Source of the DNA: a virus
Reading direction: 5' to 3' (one strand)
DNA length: 23,019 bases
IMG/VR virus record: IMGVR_UViG_3300008217_003711
Span: 1-23,019 of that record
Shown here: one piece after another, positions 15,560 through 23,019 of the stretch
Numbering within the stretch: the stretch's first letter is position 1
How the letters are laid out: each line of letters begins with the position of its first letter
The notes under the pieces: generated by a model
What the model saw: the letters and a program-made list of their open reading frames with translations, nothing else
Told to the model about the DNA's origin: nothing
Databases searched by the model: none
Made by a program: the position numbers and the translations under genes

Positions 15560-18441
15560 ACTCTCTCTATAGTTATATATCCACCATGTATTTGAGCAGC
15601 ATTTGCATTAGGATAAAAGACAATAGCAAGATAGTTAGTCGTTGATGCAACCACATCAGTCATATTTACTTCTGTATCACAGTTAGTTGCAGAAGATTTT
15701 GCTGTAGTTACACTATTTGCTATGTTGCCTTCGTAGATTCTATATTGGTCAGATGTATCATTAGAATAGACATTTGCATGAGTAGCTCTAAAACCGCTTG
15801 GAATAATAACACAAGCTACAGCATCTGTAGTCTGCTCTTGATCATAAGAATATCCACCAGTAGCGTGCATTGTAGTTACATCTGCATAATCTGTCTGCCT
15901 TGCAACACTATGATTTAACTGATACCCAACACTTTTGAAATCACTTGGAAGTATCTTAATTCTTGTAGAGGTAGCTAAAGCAGGTTGTTGACTCCAAACT
16001 ACCTTAGAATTTGTATCATCCCATGTTAATACTTCATCATCAGCAGGCGTATCTTGACCAATAGCGGTTACTTCTCCAGCTGAGGAAACTGCAATAGCTG
16101 TTCCACCACCCCCACCTGTTCCTATATTCCCTCCACCAGATAGAAGTAAGTCTGACAATAAAGTTAAATTATTTACATCTGTTATATTTGCATTCTCATC
16201 TATAGTAAATATATCTGTTCCGGTACTATTTTTTTGAATCTTATATGTAGCAGAGGCACCACCGGTATCATTATCATCTATCCTTACTGCAAAATTCTCA
16301 TCACACTTGATTAACATAGTATTTTCAGCACAAGTTATATTCTGAACTTTTATACTCTTAGAGCTATTCATAGAAAGCCCATCAGGACTAATATCAAATA
16401 TCTTAGTACCAGCATTGGCAAATTCTACAGTATTTGAGAAATTAAAATCAGCATCTTCACTTATTGCAAGGCTATTAGTATATCCACCACCACCATCAGC
16501 TTTCTGTATATAAATATAGTTTGTACTATTTCCATTATAATCCGGTCTTATAGCTATATTTGTCTCTGCTTGGATAATCAAAGAACTTGCTGTATCTGAG
16601 TTCTGGAATATACTTGCTTCTACAGTAGCATCAGCAACACCATAAGTACCATCAGCTTGAGGTTTTTCAAGCTTTAGCTTTGCTCCTGTGCCATCCCCAG
16701 TTTGAGTTATCTTTAGATCTCCAATATATACAGTTCCCTTGTTAAAATAACCATCTCCTGCATATATACTTTTAAACTTTCTGAACTTAGACCCAAGATT
16801 TACAAACCCATCTTTCCCCGGAATAATATGACCCTTCTCATATATCTTTATCCCGTCTTGATAAGTAGCTCCTCCATCATTAGTATATTGGAATCTAACC
16901 ATATCCTTAGAGTTTCCATTATAGTCTGGTCTAAAAGCTATACTTGCTTGAGACCTTACTACAACCGAACCTGCTGAGCCATCTGAAGTATCTGTATTTT
17001 GGAAGAAATCAGCCTCAATTACAGTATTCCCAGTAGTATAAGAAGAGGCATCATTAACAGCTTTATTTGTTATCTTTAGCTTGGCATTGTTCCCCTCGCC
17101 TGCTGCTTCAAGTTTTAAATCTCCAAGAAAAATACTTCCTTTGTCAAAATGTCCATCTTTAGCCCAAATCTGCTTAAATTTCTTACTTTTTGAACCAAGA
17201 CTACAGCCATACATATTTCCCGGCTGCACATTACCCTTTTCATCTATAGTAAGAGCATCTCTATAAGTAGTACCGCCATCTGTAGTTCTCTGGAATAAGA
17301 CTTTAGCAAGACTATTACCATTGTAGTCAGGTCGTATAGTTATGTTAGTAGCTGCTTCAAGGCGTAAAGCACCAGCACTTTGTATTACTTGAGGTGTAAT
17401 AGTCATATTATCAGCACTATAAGAAGATCCTCCTTCTGCCGTAGCAGCCTCAACTTCCAGCTTTGCTGCTGGACCTACACCAGTAACCGACATCTTTATA
17501 TCGCCAATATAGATAGAGCCTGAATCAGCTCTTACTGCTTCGCAGTATAGTGTATGAAATTTACTAGAGGCTTTACCAAGATTAACACCCTCATCTGCAT
17601 TTGGAATCAGATCTGTTGTTATATCCTGAAGACTTAGATTTACTCTTGTGCCTGCTGCCTGAGCAGACTCAAGCTTTAGTGGACTAAAGGAATTGTTTCT
17701 ATAATAAAATTCACCTGAATCGCTGTCTACATATATAATACCAATACCATTTACAGCAGCTGGATCTGTAGCTACTCCTTTAAACCCTAAATGACCACCA
17801 GATGTATCATGAACTCCAAGGTATACAGAAGAAGTACTTTGGCTAGTAGTACCAACTATAGATAACCCTTTACCACCAGTAGCATATCCAAGCATTCTTA
17901 TACCAAGATAATTTCCACTATTATAATTAGCAGGACTTAGACTACCATATATAATACCACCTTCGTTATCAAATCCAGAACCTAAAAATAGCTGACCCTG
18001 TTTATTTGATACTTCATCTTCACCAAAAGCAACAGAATGTTCTAAGCTAGTATCTGCATCCTCAGATGCACCCTTACCAACCACCTTCACCTCCACTCCA
18101 GCCTTATCTTTGAATAATAAGTCTGAACCATCAGCAGAAAGCTTTACACTTAAATCTTTTGTATCTCCAATATATAAAGCACCATTAGACAGATAGAGAT
18201 TCTTCCATCTTCTTATATTAGACCCCAAGCTGTATATTCTGCTCTTATCTGGAATTAAATCTGTAGAAGAATGAAATATCTTCAACCATTTGCCCATACC
18301 TTTAAAAAAGATAAATATGCCATCTTTAAGTCTTGCAAGCACAAAATCTCCTTCAGCTCCCTCTCTATTTAAAGGCTGTCTTGATCTTCTACTAGGTTTA
18401 TTTGCTTTACTCGATAGTAATGCTTTTATTTTATTTAACAT
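15556..18441 (-). CDS. Repeat-built tail fibre protein (961 aa)
   Basis: A short basic N-terminus (KANKPSRRSRQPLNREG) precedes a beta-rich domain. Then come repeated modules, each with N/S-L-G-S-K-x-x-K-F-K, a Y-I-G-D strand and R-P-D-Y-N-G-N-S. Residues about 770-800 are a Gly-rich hinge with GGGNIGTGGGGGTA. The last roughly 140 residues (from TRIKILPSDF) have a different, Asn/Thr/Tyr-rich beta composition and probably form the receptor-binding tip. This build is typical of trimeric phage fibres that bind host surface glycans or proteins. The start overlaps the preceding 962-aa gene by 11 bases. Only a weak purine stretch (GAATGAAGA) precedes the ATG. No intramolecular chaperone or lyase motif was recognised. 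Confidence 0.85.
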   Translation of the reverse strand: MLNKIKALLSSKANKPSRRSRQPLNREGAEGDFVLARLKDGIFIFFKGMGKWLKIFHSSTDLIPDKSRIYSLGSNIRRWKNLYLSNGALYIGDTKDLSVKLSADGSDLLFKDKAGVEVKVVGKGASEDADTSLEHSVAFGEDEVSNKQGQLFLGSGFDNEGGIIYGSLSPANYNSGNYLGIRMLGYATGGKGLSIVGTTSQSTSSVYLGVHDTSGGHLGFKGVATDPAAVNGIGIIYVDSDSGEFYYRNNSFSPLKLESAQAAGTRVNLSLQDITTDLIPNADEGVNLGKASSKFHTLYCEAVRADSGSIYIGDIKMSVTGVGPAAKLEVEAATAEGGSSYSADNMTITPQVIQSAGALRLEAATNITIRPDYNGNSLAKVLFQRTTDGGTTYRDALTIDEKGNVQPGNMYGCSLGSKSKKFKQIWAKDGHFDKGSIFLGDLKLEAAGEGNNAKLKITNKAVNDASSYTTGNTVIEADFFQNTDTSDGSAGSVVVRSQASIAFRPDYNGNSKDMVRFQYTNDGGATYQDGIKIYEKGHIIPGKDGFVNLGSKFRKFKSIYAGDGYFNKGTVYIGDLKITQTGDGTGAKLKLEKPQADGTYGVADATVEASIFQNSDTASSLIIQAETNIAIRPDYNGNSTNYIYIQKADGGGGYTNSLAISEDADFNFSNTVEFANAGTKIFDISPDGLSMNSSKSIKVQNITCAENTMLIKCDENFAVRIDDNDTGGASATYKIQKNSTGTDIFTIDENANITDVNNLTLLSDLLLSGGGNIGTGGGGGTAIAVSSAGEVTAIGQDTPADDEVLTWDDTNSKVVWSQQPALATSTRIKILPSDFKSVGYQLNHSVARQTDYADVTTMHATGGYSYDQEQTTDAVACVIIPSGFRATHANVYSNDTSDQYRIYEGNIANSVTTAKSSATNCDTEVNMTDVVASTTNYLAIVFYPNANAAQIHGGYITIERV
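16417..17583 (-). repeat. Three tandem about 130-residue fibre repeats
   Basis: Module starts fall at residues 287 (NLGKASSKFHTLY), 414 (SLGSKSKKFKQIW) and 548 (NLGSKFRKFKSIY). The strand R-P-D-Y-N-G-N-S recurs exactly at residues 370, 504 and 632, spacing 134 and 128. A degenerate first copy (SLGSNIRRWKNLY, residue 71, with YIGD) lacks the R-P-D-Y-N-G-N-S part. Identity appears high at the protein level but diverged at the DNA level, so the duplications are not very recent. Confidence 0.85.
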
Positions 18442-21319
18442 TCTTCATTCTATATACTATAGATATATCACCAATCTCAAAACCAGCAGGGACATTTGTA
18501 GATCCGGGAGTAGCTGCCTCTAATTTCAACTGGAAAGAATAAATATTATTTGCTTGTGAAGATGTTGCAGGCTTTAAAACTGCTTTATAATAATCAGGCT
18601 CTTCTGTTGAAGATAGATCTGAAACTTCAATAAAATCTCCTGATACAGCTGATTGATTCTCTACATAAAAATAATGATCTACAGCTGTTGCGGTAAAAGA
18701 AAAGCTGTAAGCACCCTCCTGACCTACAACTTTAGAGAATATATTGTTTGTATCTGGGTTTGCAGTAGAAGTTGTAACGCTAAAAATAGCTTGAAAAGGC
18801 TTAACATTCTCCAATCTTGAAGTTCCACCAAATCCGGGTTTAAAATACAGTCTGATATTATAAGTTCTAGCTTCCAATGTTCCTAAATTATATCTTGCAT
18901 ATCCTTTAGCTGCTCCGCTATTTTTATATCTTATTGTATTATTAGAAGAAGTTTTAGTTAACCCTGTTCCACCACTACTATTATCACTACTTAAATCAAA
19001 TACCCCCGATCCTGCATCTATATTTGTACTAAAATCTTCTGATGTTGTATTAAGTTCATTAGAAACAAAGTTATCTCCATCCTCAAATAACTTTGCAAAT
19101 TCAGGGCTTCCATCTGTTGAATAGCTTGCTTTTACATTTGTATCCTGTTTATTGGTTTTAAAAGATATATATACTTTATAAACCTTCTTTTTTACATTTG
19201 GGAATCCAAATACTATATCTGGAGTAACCAGCCTAAATTCGTTATTCTCTGCAGGTAAATCTTTTATAGAATACAAATCAAGCTTTTCAGTTGCTGATGT
19301 AGGATCATATTGAACAAATCTTGGAACACCAGAAGAATCTACCATAAAGTTAGACCTGTTTCTACTAAAGGTTCCTATAGCCCCGGAAGCTAAAGTCCAT
19401 CCTTCAGTCTTAAAATCATATACCCATGCATCATTAGCATTATCATCTCCATTCATACTATGAGACATCCATAGTTGCTTTTTAGAGAATAAATAAGTAA
19501 TAGCAGGAGTATGACTTGGATCTACAGACCATCTCTGAGAAAGAGTTCCACCAGACCAATTTGCTGAAGGAAGCCAGACACCACCAGAATACACTTTCCC
19601 TTCAACAAGATTCACAACATCTGTCTCCCCGGCATATAAATAACATCCACTAGGATTTATCCAAGCTATACCCTTCTCAAATTTTACTACTTGAGAAGCA
19701 TGATTTATACCAATATAAGGTAATTGTTTCTCTACAAACTCTGCTCCATCCTGAGATACATTGACAATATATACAGACTTCTTCTTAAAGACTAATAATC
19801 TATCAGCATATCCTTCAAGCTCTATAATATCATCACCATCATTTACAGCTATATCCATCTTATGTGTAGCTGGGAAAGTATCAAATTGAGGTCTGCCCTC
19901 AAAGTTTACTGGAGACCTTACAATTCTATCAGGATAAATAGGAGTAAAAGTATCATATGCATCTGTAACTTTTGCTACCTGTTGTATATTTCCTATATAT
20001 GTTCTATTGTTAAATATTGTAGCACACTTATACTTAGCAGAAGTTACTTCTTCTGGTCCATATCCATTCAATATATCATATGTCAAGGCTTTAGGAGGAT
20101 CTTCAAACTCGAAGCCCTTTGTAATTGCAGTTATAGCAGTTCCATCTATACCAGCCGGACATTCAAATTCTCTATAAGGTACTGTATTGCCCCAAACAGT
20201 ATAATCAAGTTCATCTGCCTTTTTACAGCCTTTTACAAGATCTATATCAAGGAATAAGTATTTTGTTCCGGATCCATCAGCTGGATCAGAATAATATAAT
20301 CTACCGCCAGTTATTCTTGGGTTAATTCTCCATACATTATCAGGAACTTCTGCAGATTCTCCGTCAGCTCCAGATGCATACTGTACAGTCACTCCAACAA
20401 ATACACTCTCTCCAGACGATCCCATAGTAAGAGTTCCCAGCTGAGTAACAGGAGATTCTTGAGAACCATCATATATAAAACTGAGATAAAAAGTATAAAC
20501 TGCAGATAAATCCCATGTGCTACTTGCATTAGCTATTGAATCAACCCATATCTCCATACAGTCATCATCCGAAGGAGCATCAACATTTGCTCCAGTATTT
20601 TCAAAAGCTACGCTTCCAGCTACAGTAGACCCTCTCCCTGTTATCCATTGTTCATGATAGTTACTTGCAGAATCCAATTTCGGAGGTATAAGCTCTTGAG
20701 CCTCTGCATGCCACCTATTATGGTTTACCAGCTTATCTGCTGTATTACTTGCTGTAGCATCAACAAATAGAGACCTCTTTATATGACCAAACCATCTATT
20801 TTTAAACCCAACATCATTATTGGAGTTTGTATAATTGCCATCAGCAACTCTTAAAGCTCCATCTCCATAGTAAAATACAGGTTTAACTACAGCATTAGTA
20901 CCAGCATCTGCTCCAAGATCAATAGAATAATTAGCTAAATTGAATGATGTAGAATTAGCATCCCATACAGGTATTCCTCCAGCCACACGATCTAAGAGAA
21001 AGAATAGTGGTCCATAAAAGTACACATAAAACTCAGTCTCTCTTTCAACTGCAACTGCAGCACTTGCTGGTCTGGTAAAATCGGAAGGAAATGTAAAGAA
21101 GCCTGTTCCGGGAATAAGCTTATAATCTGTATCTGTTAAGGTTCCTGTAGAATAGTCACCACTCTCTATTTCTGCTTTTGGTAAGAGCTTTACAATGCCT
21201 ATAGTACCTACATCGCAAGCCTTGGCGGTTACTAGTCCACCAGCAGGTATATCTTTTGAATCATAAGCACTTAGAATGCCCTTTTCAAATCTATCTATCC
21301 TGAATATCTGCTTGGGCAT
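18431..21319 (-). CDS. Large tail/neck structural protein, beta-propeller-like with jelly-roll C-terminus (962 aa)
   Basis: The N-terminus (F-E-K-G-I-L-S-A-Y-D, then D-I-P-A-G-G) and the central segments DRLLVFKKKSVYIVN (506-520), PYIGINHASQVVKFEKGIAWI (534-554) and SGCYLYAGETDVVNL (557-571) recall beta-propeller tail or stabilisation proteins of short-tailed phages (P22 gp10 / T7 gp12 style): a 'switch on, check, display' strand pattern repeated around the ring. From about residue 735 a Thr/Ser/Asn-rich, jelly-roll-like beta domain follows (RYNLGTLEARTYNIRLYF). Position directly before the fibre gene (11-base overlap) fits a tail-hub or fibre-attachment role. Its ATG shares the A of the upstream TGA (TGATG). 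No enzymatic motif was seen. Family assignment is by fold-like pattern, not by clear identity. Confidence 0.7.
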   Translation of the reverse strand: MPKQIFRIDRFEKGILSAYDSKDIPAGGLVTAKACDVGTIGIVKLLPKAEIESGDYSTGTLTDTDYKLIPGTGFFTFPSDFTRPASAAVAVERETEFYVYFYGPLFFLLDRVAGGIPVWDANSTSFNLANYSIDLGADAGTNAVVKPVFYYGDGALRVADGNYTNSNNDVGFKNRWFGHIKRSLFVDATASNTADKLVNHNRWHAEAQELIPPKLDSASNYHEQWITGRGSTVAGSVAFENTGANVDAPSDDDCMEIWVDSIANASSTWDLSAVYTFYLSFIYDGSQESPVTQLGTLTMGSSGESVFVGVTVQYASGADGESAEVPDNVWRINPRITGGRLYYSDPADGSGTKYLFLDIDLVKGCKKADELDYTVWGNTVPYREFECPAGIDGTAITAITKGFEFEDPPKALTYDILNGYGPEEVTSAKYKCATIFNNRTYIGNIQQVAKVTDAYDTFTPIYPDRIVRSPVNFEGRPQFDTFPATHKMDIAVNDGDDIIELEGYADRLLVFKKKSVYIVNVSQDGAEFVEKQLPYIGINHASQVVKFEKGIAWINPSGCYLYAGETDVVNLVEGKVYSGGVWLPSANWSGGTLSQRWSVDPSHTPAITYLFSKKQLWMSHSMNGDDNANDAWVYDFKTEGWTLASGAIGTFSRNRSNFMVDSSGVPRFVQYDPTSATEKLDLYSIKDLPAENNEFRLVTPDIVFGFPNVKKKVYKVYISFKTNKQDTNVKASYSTDGSPEFAKLFEDGDNFVSNELNTTSEDFSTNIDAGSGVFDLSSDNSSGGTGLTKTSSNNTIRYKNSGAAKGYARYNLGTLEARTYNIRLYFKPGFGGTSRLENVKPFQAIFSVTTSTANPDTNNIFSKVVGQEGAYSFSFTATAVDHYFYVENQSAVSGDFIEVSDLSSTEEPDYYKAVLKPATSSQANNIYSFQLKLEAATPGSTNVPAGFEIGDISIVYRMKNVK

Positions 21320-21516
21320 CAGTCTTCATCTACAGCAGCCATCAGAGCTTCTTGCAGAGTCTCATACAAAGCATCTAAAAGCTCAGCCTCTGTTTCCTCT
21401 GATATCATAGGAAGGTTAATCTTTTTATTAAGCTGTTTAATCACTTTATCTTTATTAGCATCGTTTAAAAGCATTTCAACAGCCATCTTCTTTAAAGTCT
21501 TTACAAGTTTGTTCAC
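21319..21516 (-). CDS. Small helical protein, GTG start (65 aa)
   Basis: A GTG at 21516 is preceded by a strong AAGGAG five bases upstream, which also occupies the nine-base gap after the previous gene. The product is basic at the N-terminus and acidic at the C-terminus (EETEAELLDALYETLQEALM), and helical throughout. Its TGA overlaps the ATG of the 962-aa gene by one base, giving tight coupling. It may be a small chaperone or assembly factor for that tail protein; this is inferred from position only. Confidence 0.8.
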   Translation of the reverse strand: MNKLVKTLKKMAVEMLLNDANKDKVIKQLNKKINLPMISEETEAELLDALYETLQEALMAAVDED

Positions 21517-21525
21517 AAAATCTCC

Positions 21526-22002
21526 TTAATTATAAACTACCTCTACATATATATCACTTGCAGAAGTATTATTATGTAGAAAAAAATCGTCTAGGTTATC
21601 ACTATCTCCACCTAAACCATGAAAACAAATAGATTCTCCGGCTTCAAGTGTAAATCCCTTTCCCAAACCTGTACCGCCTGTATCAAAAGATTCTCCAAAC
21701 CCTACTGCAAGTACATCTGTAGTAGCCGTAGTTTTACCAGACTCTCTATAGCCAGTATTCTTTATAAAAATAAATGATGCTATAGCTGCAGTACCAATAA
21801 TAGCTTCAGAATCATCTTGAGTTTTGTGTGAAGTAGTATAATCTACAGAACTATCTGCTTCTATTTGAAAATTGCCTTCCCCGTTTAAATTCTGAGCTGT
21901 AGTATCATTTGTTTCCACATCCACTTCAGGCATATCACCAGATGTTAAAGTTCTATGAAATACTTCATAATCTGTAGTAACTCTCATTCTTGTATCAGCC
22001 AT
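21526..22002 (-). CDS. Small beta-rich probable virion protein (158 aa)
   Basis: A Thr/Asp/Gly-rich all-beta sequence with strands such as AIASFIFIKNTGY (75-87), a Gly-rich loop (FDTGGTGLGKGF), FTLEAGESICFHGL and a terminal ASDIYVEVVYN strand. This composition is typical of small jelly-roll decoration or head-fibre proteins. The pattern 'IKNTG ... L-x-A-G-E-S' is common in phage surface proteins. The ATG overlaps the upstream TAA by one base (TAATG), with AAGGGA as a likely SD. There is no signal peptide and no enzyme motif. Confidence 0.7.
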   Translation of the reverse strand: MADTRMRVTTDYEVFHRTLTSGDMPEVDVETNDTTAQNLNGEGNFQIEADSSVDYTTSHKTQDDSEAIIGTAAIASFIFIKNTGYRESGKTTATTDVLAVGFGESFDTGGTGLGKGFTLEAGESICFHGLGGDSDNLDDFFLHNNTSASDIYVEVVYN

Positions 22003-22262
22003 TATTTAGATCCCTTTAACTGTTTGCCTATCTTGGTAAGTTTTGCTGAGAAAGCCACTCCAATAAAGGATATCCAAAGAAGCATCAGAGAATCAAAAAG
22101 AATATCATCTATAAGACCCAACTTATAAAGCAGGATAGAGCCTGCAAAGCCACAGAATCCAATCTGCCTTTTCTTGCTATTCTCACCTACAAGAAGGTTT
22201 GACGCTTTTGATACCATCTTAGACCCTCCAACAGCTCCTTTGATTAAAGAAAGTATGTTCAT
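22002..22262 (-). CDS. Small membrane protein, candidate holin (86 aa)
   Basis: Two hydrophobic segments at about residues 34-50 (IGFCGFAGSILLYKLGL) and 55-76 (ILFDSLMLLWISFIGVAFSA) are joined by a short acidic turn (IDD). An N-terminal amphipathic Gly/Ser helix (LIKGAVGGSKMVSKASNLLV) precedes them and the tail is basic (KLTKIGKQLKGSK). Size, topology and charged tail fit a class II holin. The start directly abuts the preceding TAG, with GGGAG as SD. No endolysin gene is in the window, so lysis is likely but not proven. Confidence 0.6.
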   Translation of the reverse strand: MNILSLIKGAVGGSKMVSKASNLLVGENSKKRQIGFCGFAGSILLYKLGLIDDILFDSLMLLWISFIGVAFSAKLTKIGKQLKGSK

Positions 22263-22568
22263 CTAACTCCCGTTTTTGTTTATAAACTTTAATAAAGTGT
22301 GTAAAGACTTCTCAATGCCGTTTACATCTTCACCGATGATTCTCTGATTTTTAATCAACTGTTCGGTGATTCCGTACAGCTTGCTATTCTCATCCATCAC
22401 TTCTGTTTTTATCTCAGCAATTTCTCTAAGAAGCTCTTCATACTTTGTATCAACTCGCTTGGTATAGCTATTAAGAAACCACCTGCCAACATAGCCAAAA
22501 GCCCCAAGCAGGATGAGTACAAGAGTAACAGCAAGACCGTTCTCGGATAAGAGTCCATTAATGTCCAT
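22263..22568 (-). CDS. Membrane-anchored coiled-coil protein, lysis-cassette type (101 aa)
   Basis: Residues about 11-32 (GLAVTLVLILLGAFGYVGRWFL) form one transmembrane helix. The rest (35-97) is a charged, heptad-patterned helix (YEELLREIAEIKTEVMDENS). This resembles phage hemolysin XhlA-like, anti-holin or inner-membrane spanin proteins. It overlaps the previous gene by 11 bases and abuts the candidate holin gene. No clear SD, so coupling is likely. Exact role unknown. Confidence 0.65.
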   Translation of the reverse strand: MDINGLLSENGLAVTLVLILLGAFGYVGRWFLNSYTKRVDTKYEELLREIAEIKTEVMDENSKLYGITEQLIKNQRIIGEDVNGIEKSLHTLLKFINKNGS

Positions 22569-22779
22569 GTTCTACTTTAACACTATCATATTTAGCAGAT
22601 CCACCTACTTCTAAAGTCTGGAACAGTTCAAGAAAGTCTGAAGTGACTGCCCTTGCATTCTCTATAATTGTATCAGACTTCAAACCTTTTTTAGCATACT
22701 CCTCTACAATTACAGAATATAAATCTTTAGCTCTATCCCAGTTATCAAACTCATGATGAAATAAGTCTTGTCCATTCAT
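22558..22779 (-). CDS. Small helical protein of unknown function (73 aa)
   Basis: A soluble, helical, acidic product beginning MNGQDLFHHEFDNWDRAKDL with no membrane segment or recognised motif. The start at 22779 overlaps the upstream stop in ATGA and has GGAG eight bases before it. Its stop overlaps the next gene by 11 bases. Being wedged between two membrane/coiled-coil genes suggests a related lysis or virion-assembly role, but the sequence gives no direct evidence. Confidence 0.7.
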   Translation of the reverse strand: MNGQDLFHHEFDNWDRAKDLYSVIVEEYAKKGLKSDTIIENARAVTSDFLELFQTLEVGGSAKYDSVKVEHGH

Positions 22780-23019
22780 TGCTTCATCTCCACATATTCT
22801 ACACCCAGCTTATCAGCTATCTTACCTAGAATTGCACTCTGATATTCCAGATGATGCTGTAATTCCTTATACACCCATGCAAGTTCTTGGATCTCCTCCT
22901 CTAAAAGCAGAAGTCTAGCCTCTTGCTTCTGTACATTAACCTCTAGGTAGTTAACATCAGCTTTAAGAGATGTATAAAACATAGCTACACCAAATATAAT
23001 ACTTACTGATGTTATCAGA
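22776..23019 (-). CDS. Membrane-anchored coiled-coil protein, N-terminus outside window (at least 81 aa)
   Basis: The frame stays open to the right edge. An internal ATG at 22982 has no SD, and the 12 codons upstream of it encode LITSVSIIFGVA, which together with the following MFY makes a transmembrane helix. I therefore think the real start lies outside the window. After the helix comes a heptad-rich coiled coil (QKQEARLLLLEEEIQELAW). Topology resembles the 101-aa neighbour. It may be a spanin-like or holin-associated protein; function not established. Confidence 0.7.
   Translation of the reverse strand, partial: LITSVSIIFGVAMFYTSLKADVNYLEVNVQKQEARLLLLEEEIQELAWVYKELQHHLEYQSAILGKIADKLGVEYVEMKQ

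Noticed and set aside
1-23019. tRNA genes, CRISPR array, insertion sequence or integrase
   Set aside because: No cloverleaf-like T-loop (GTTCRANNC) in a gap, no regularly spaced repeats and no transposase/recombinase motif. Essentially all DNA is accounted for by the minus-strand genes.

Overview
The window is a compact, AT-rich (by eye about one third GC) stretch of a tailed-phage genome or prophage. All credible genes lie on the minus strand and read from the right edge to the left edge. Most neighbours overlap by 1-11 bases or are 0-10 bases apart. The largest non-coding gap is 44 bases (14883-14926). No tRNA, integrase, transposase, CRISPR array or obvious intrinsic terminator was seen. 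Several starts have good Shine-Dalgarno sequences (AAGGAG, GGAG), so the host probably uses SD-dependent initiation. Arginine is often AGA and isoleucine often ATA. The host cannot be named. A cysteine-rich motif in one protein recalls surface proteins of marine bacteria, especially Bacteroidota, which is only a weak hint.

Layout in transcription order: (i) 23019-22002 holds four small genes, three with a membrane segment and two of those with a coiled coil (holin/spanin or membrane-anchor type). (ii) 22002-21319 holds a small beta-rich, probably virion, protein and a small helical protein. (iii) 21319-18431 is a 962-residue structural protein with a beta-propeller-like central region, probably a tail or neck component. 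(iv) 18441-15556 is a 961-residue tail fibre built of about 130-residue repeats. (v) 15559-14927 is a class I methyltransferase resembling the guanidinoacetate methyltransferase/RMT2 family. (vi) 14882-11741 holds three putative internal virion proteins, one with a 14-cysteine C-terminal half. (vii) 11736-2671 is a giant 3021-residue protein. (viii) 2680 to the left edge is a second giant protein, at least 893 residues, cut by the window.

The notable find is the 3021-residue protein. I read it as a polyvalent, probably ejected, virion protein. In order it has a Gly/Ala-rich N-terminal region, a long acidic linker, a circularly permuted SLOG (YpsA-like) domain, a Pol-beta-type nucleotidyltransferase domain, an AlkB-like 2-oxoglutarate/Fe(II) dioxygenase domain, a zincin metallopeptidase (HEYAH), and a C-terminal region with the signature of a two-barrel (multisubunit-type) RNA polymerase. 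That signature is G-R-x-P-x-x-H-K, then L-N-P, then A-D-N-D-G-D, matching the E. coli beta-prime order N-R-x-P-x-x-H-R, L-H-P, N-A-D-F-D-G-D. This resembles the virion RNA polymerase of crAss-like phages (gp66), but fused to several putative anti-defence or DNA-modification enzymes.

My inference is that the block is a late (virion and lysis) transcription unit. Its last products would be packaged and injected with the genome to start early transcription and disarm the host. Catalytic motifs were seen directly. Activities and packaging are inferred.
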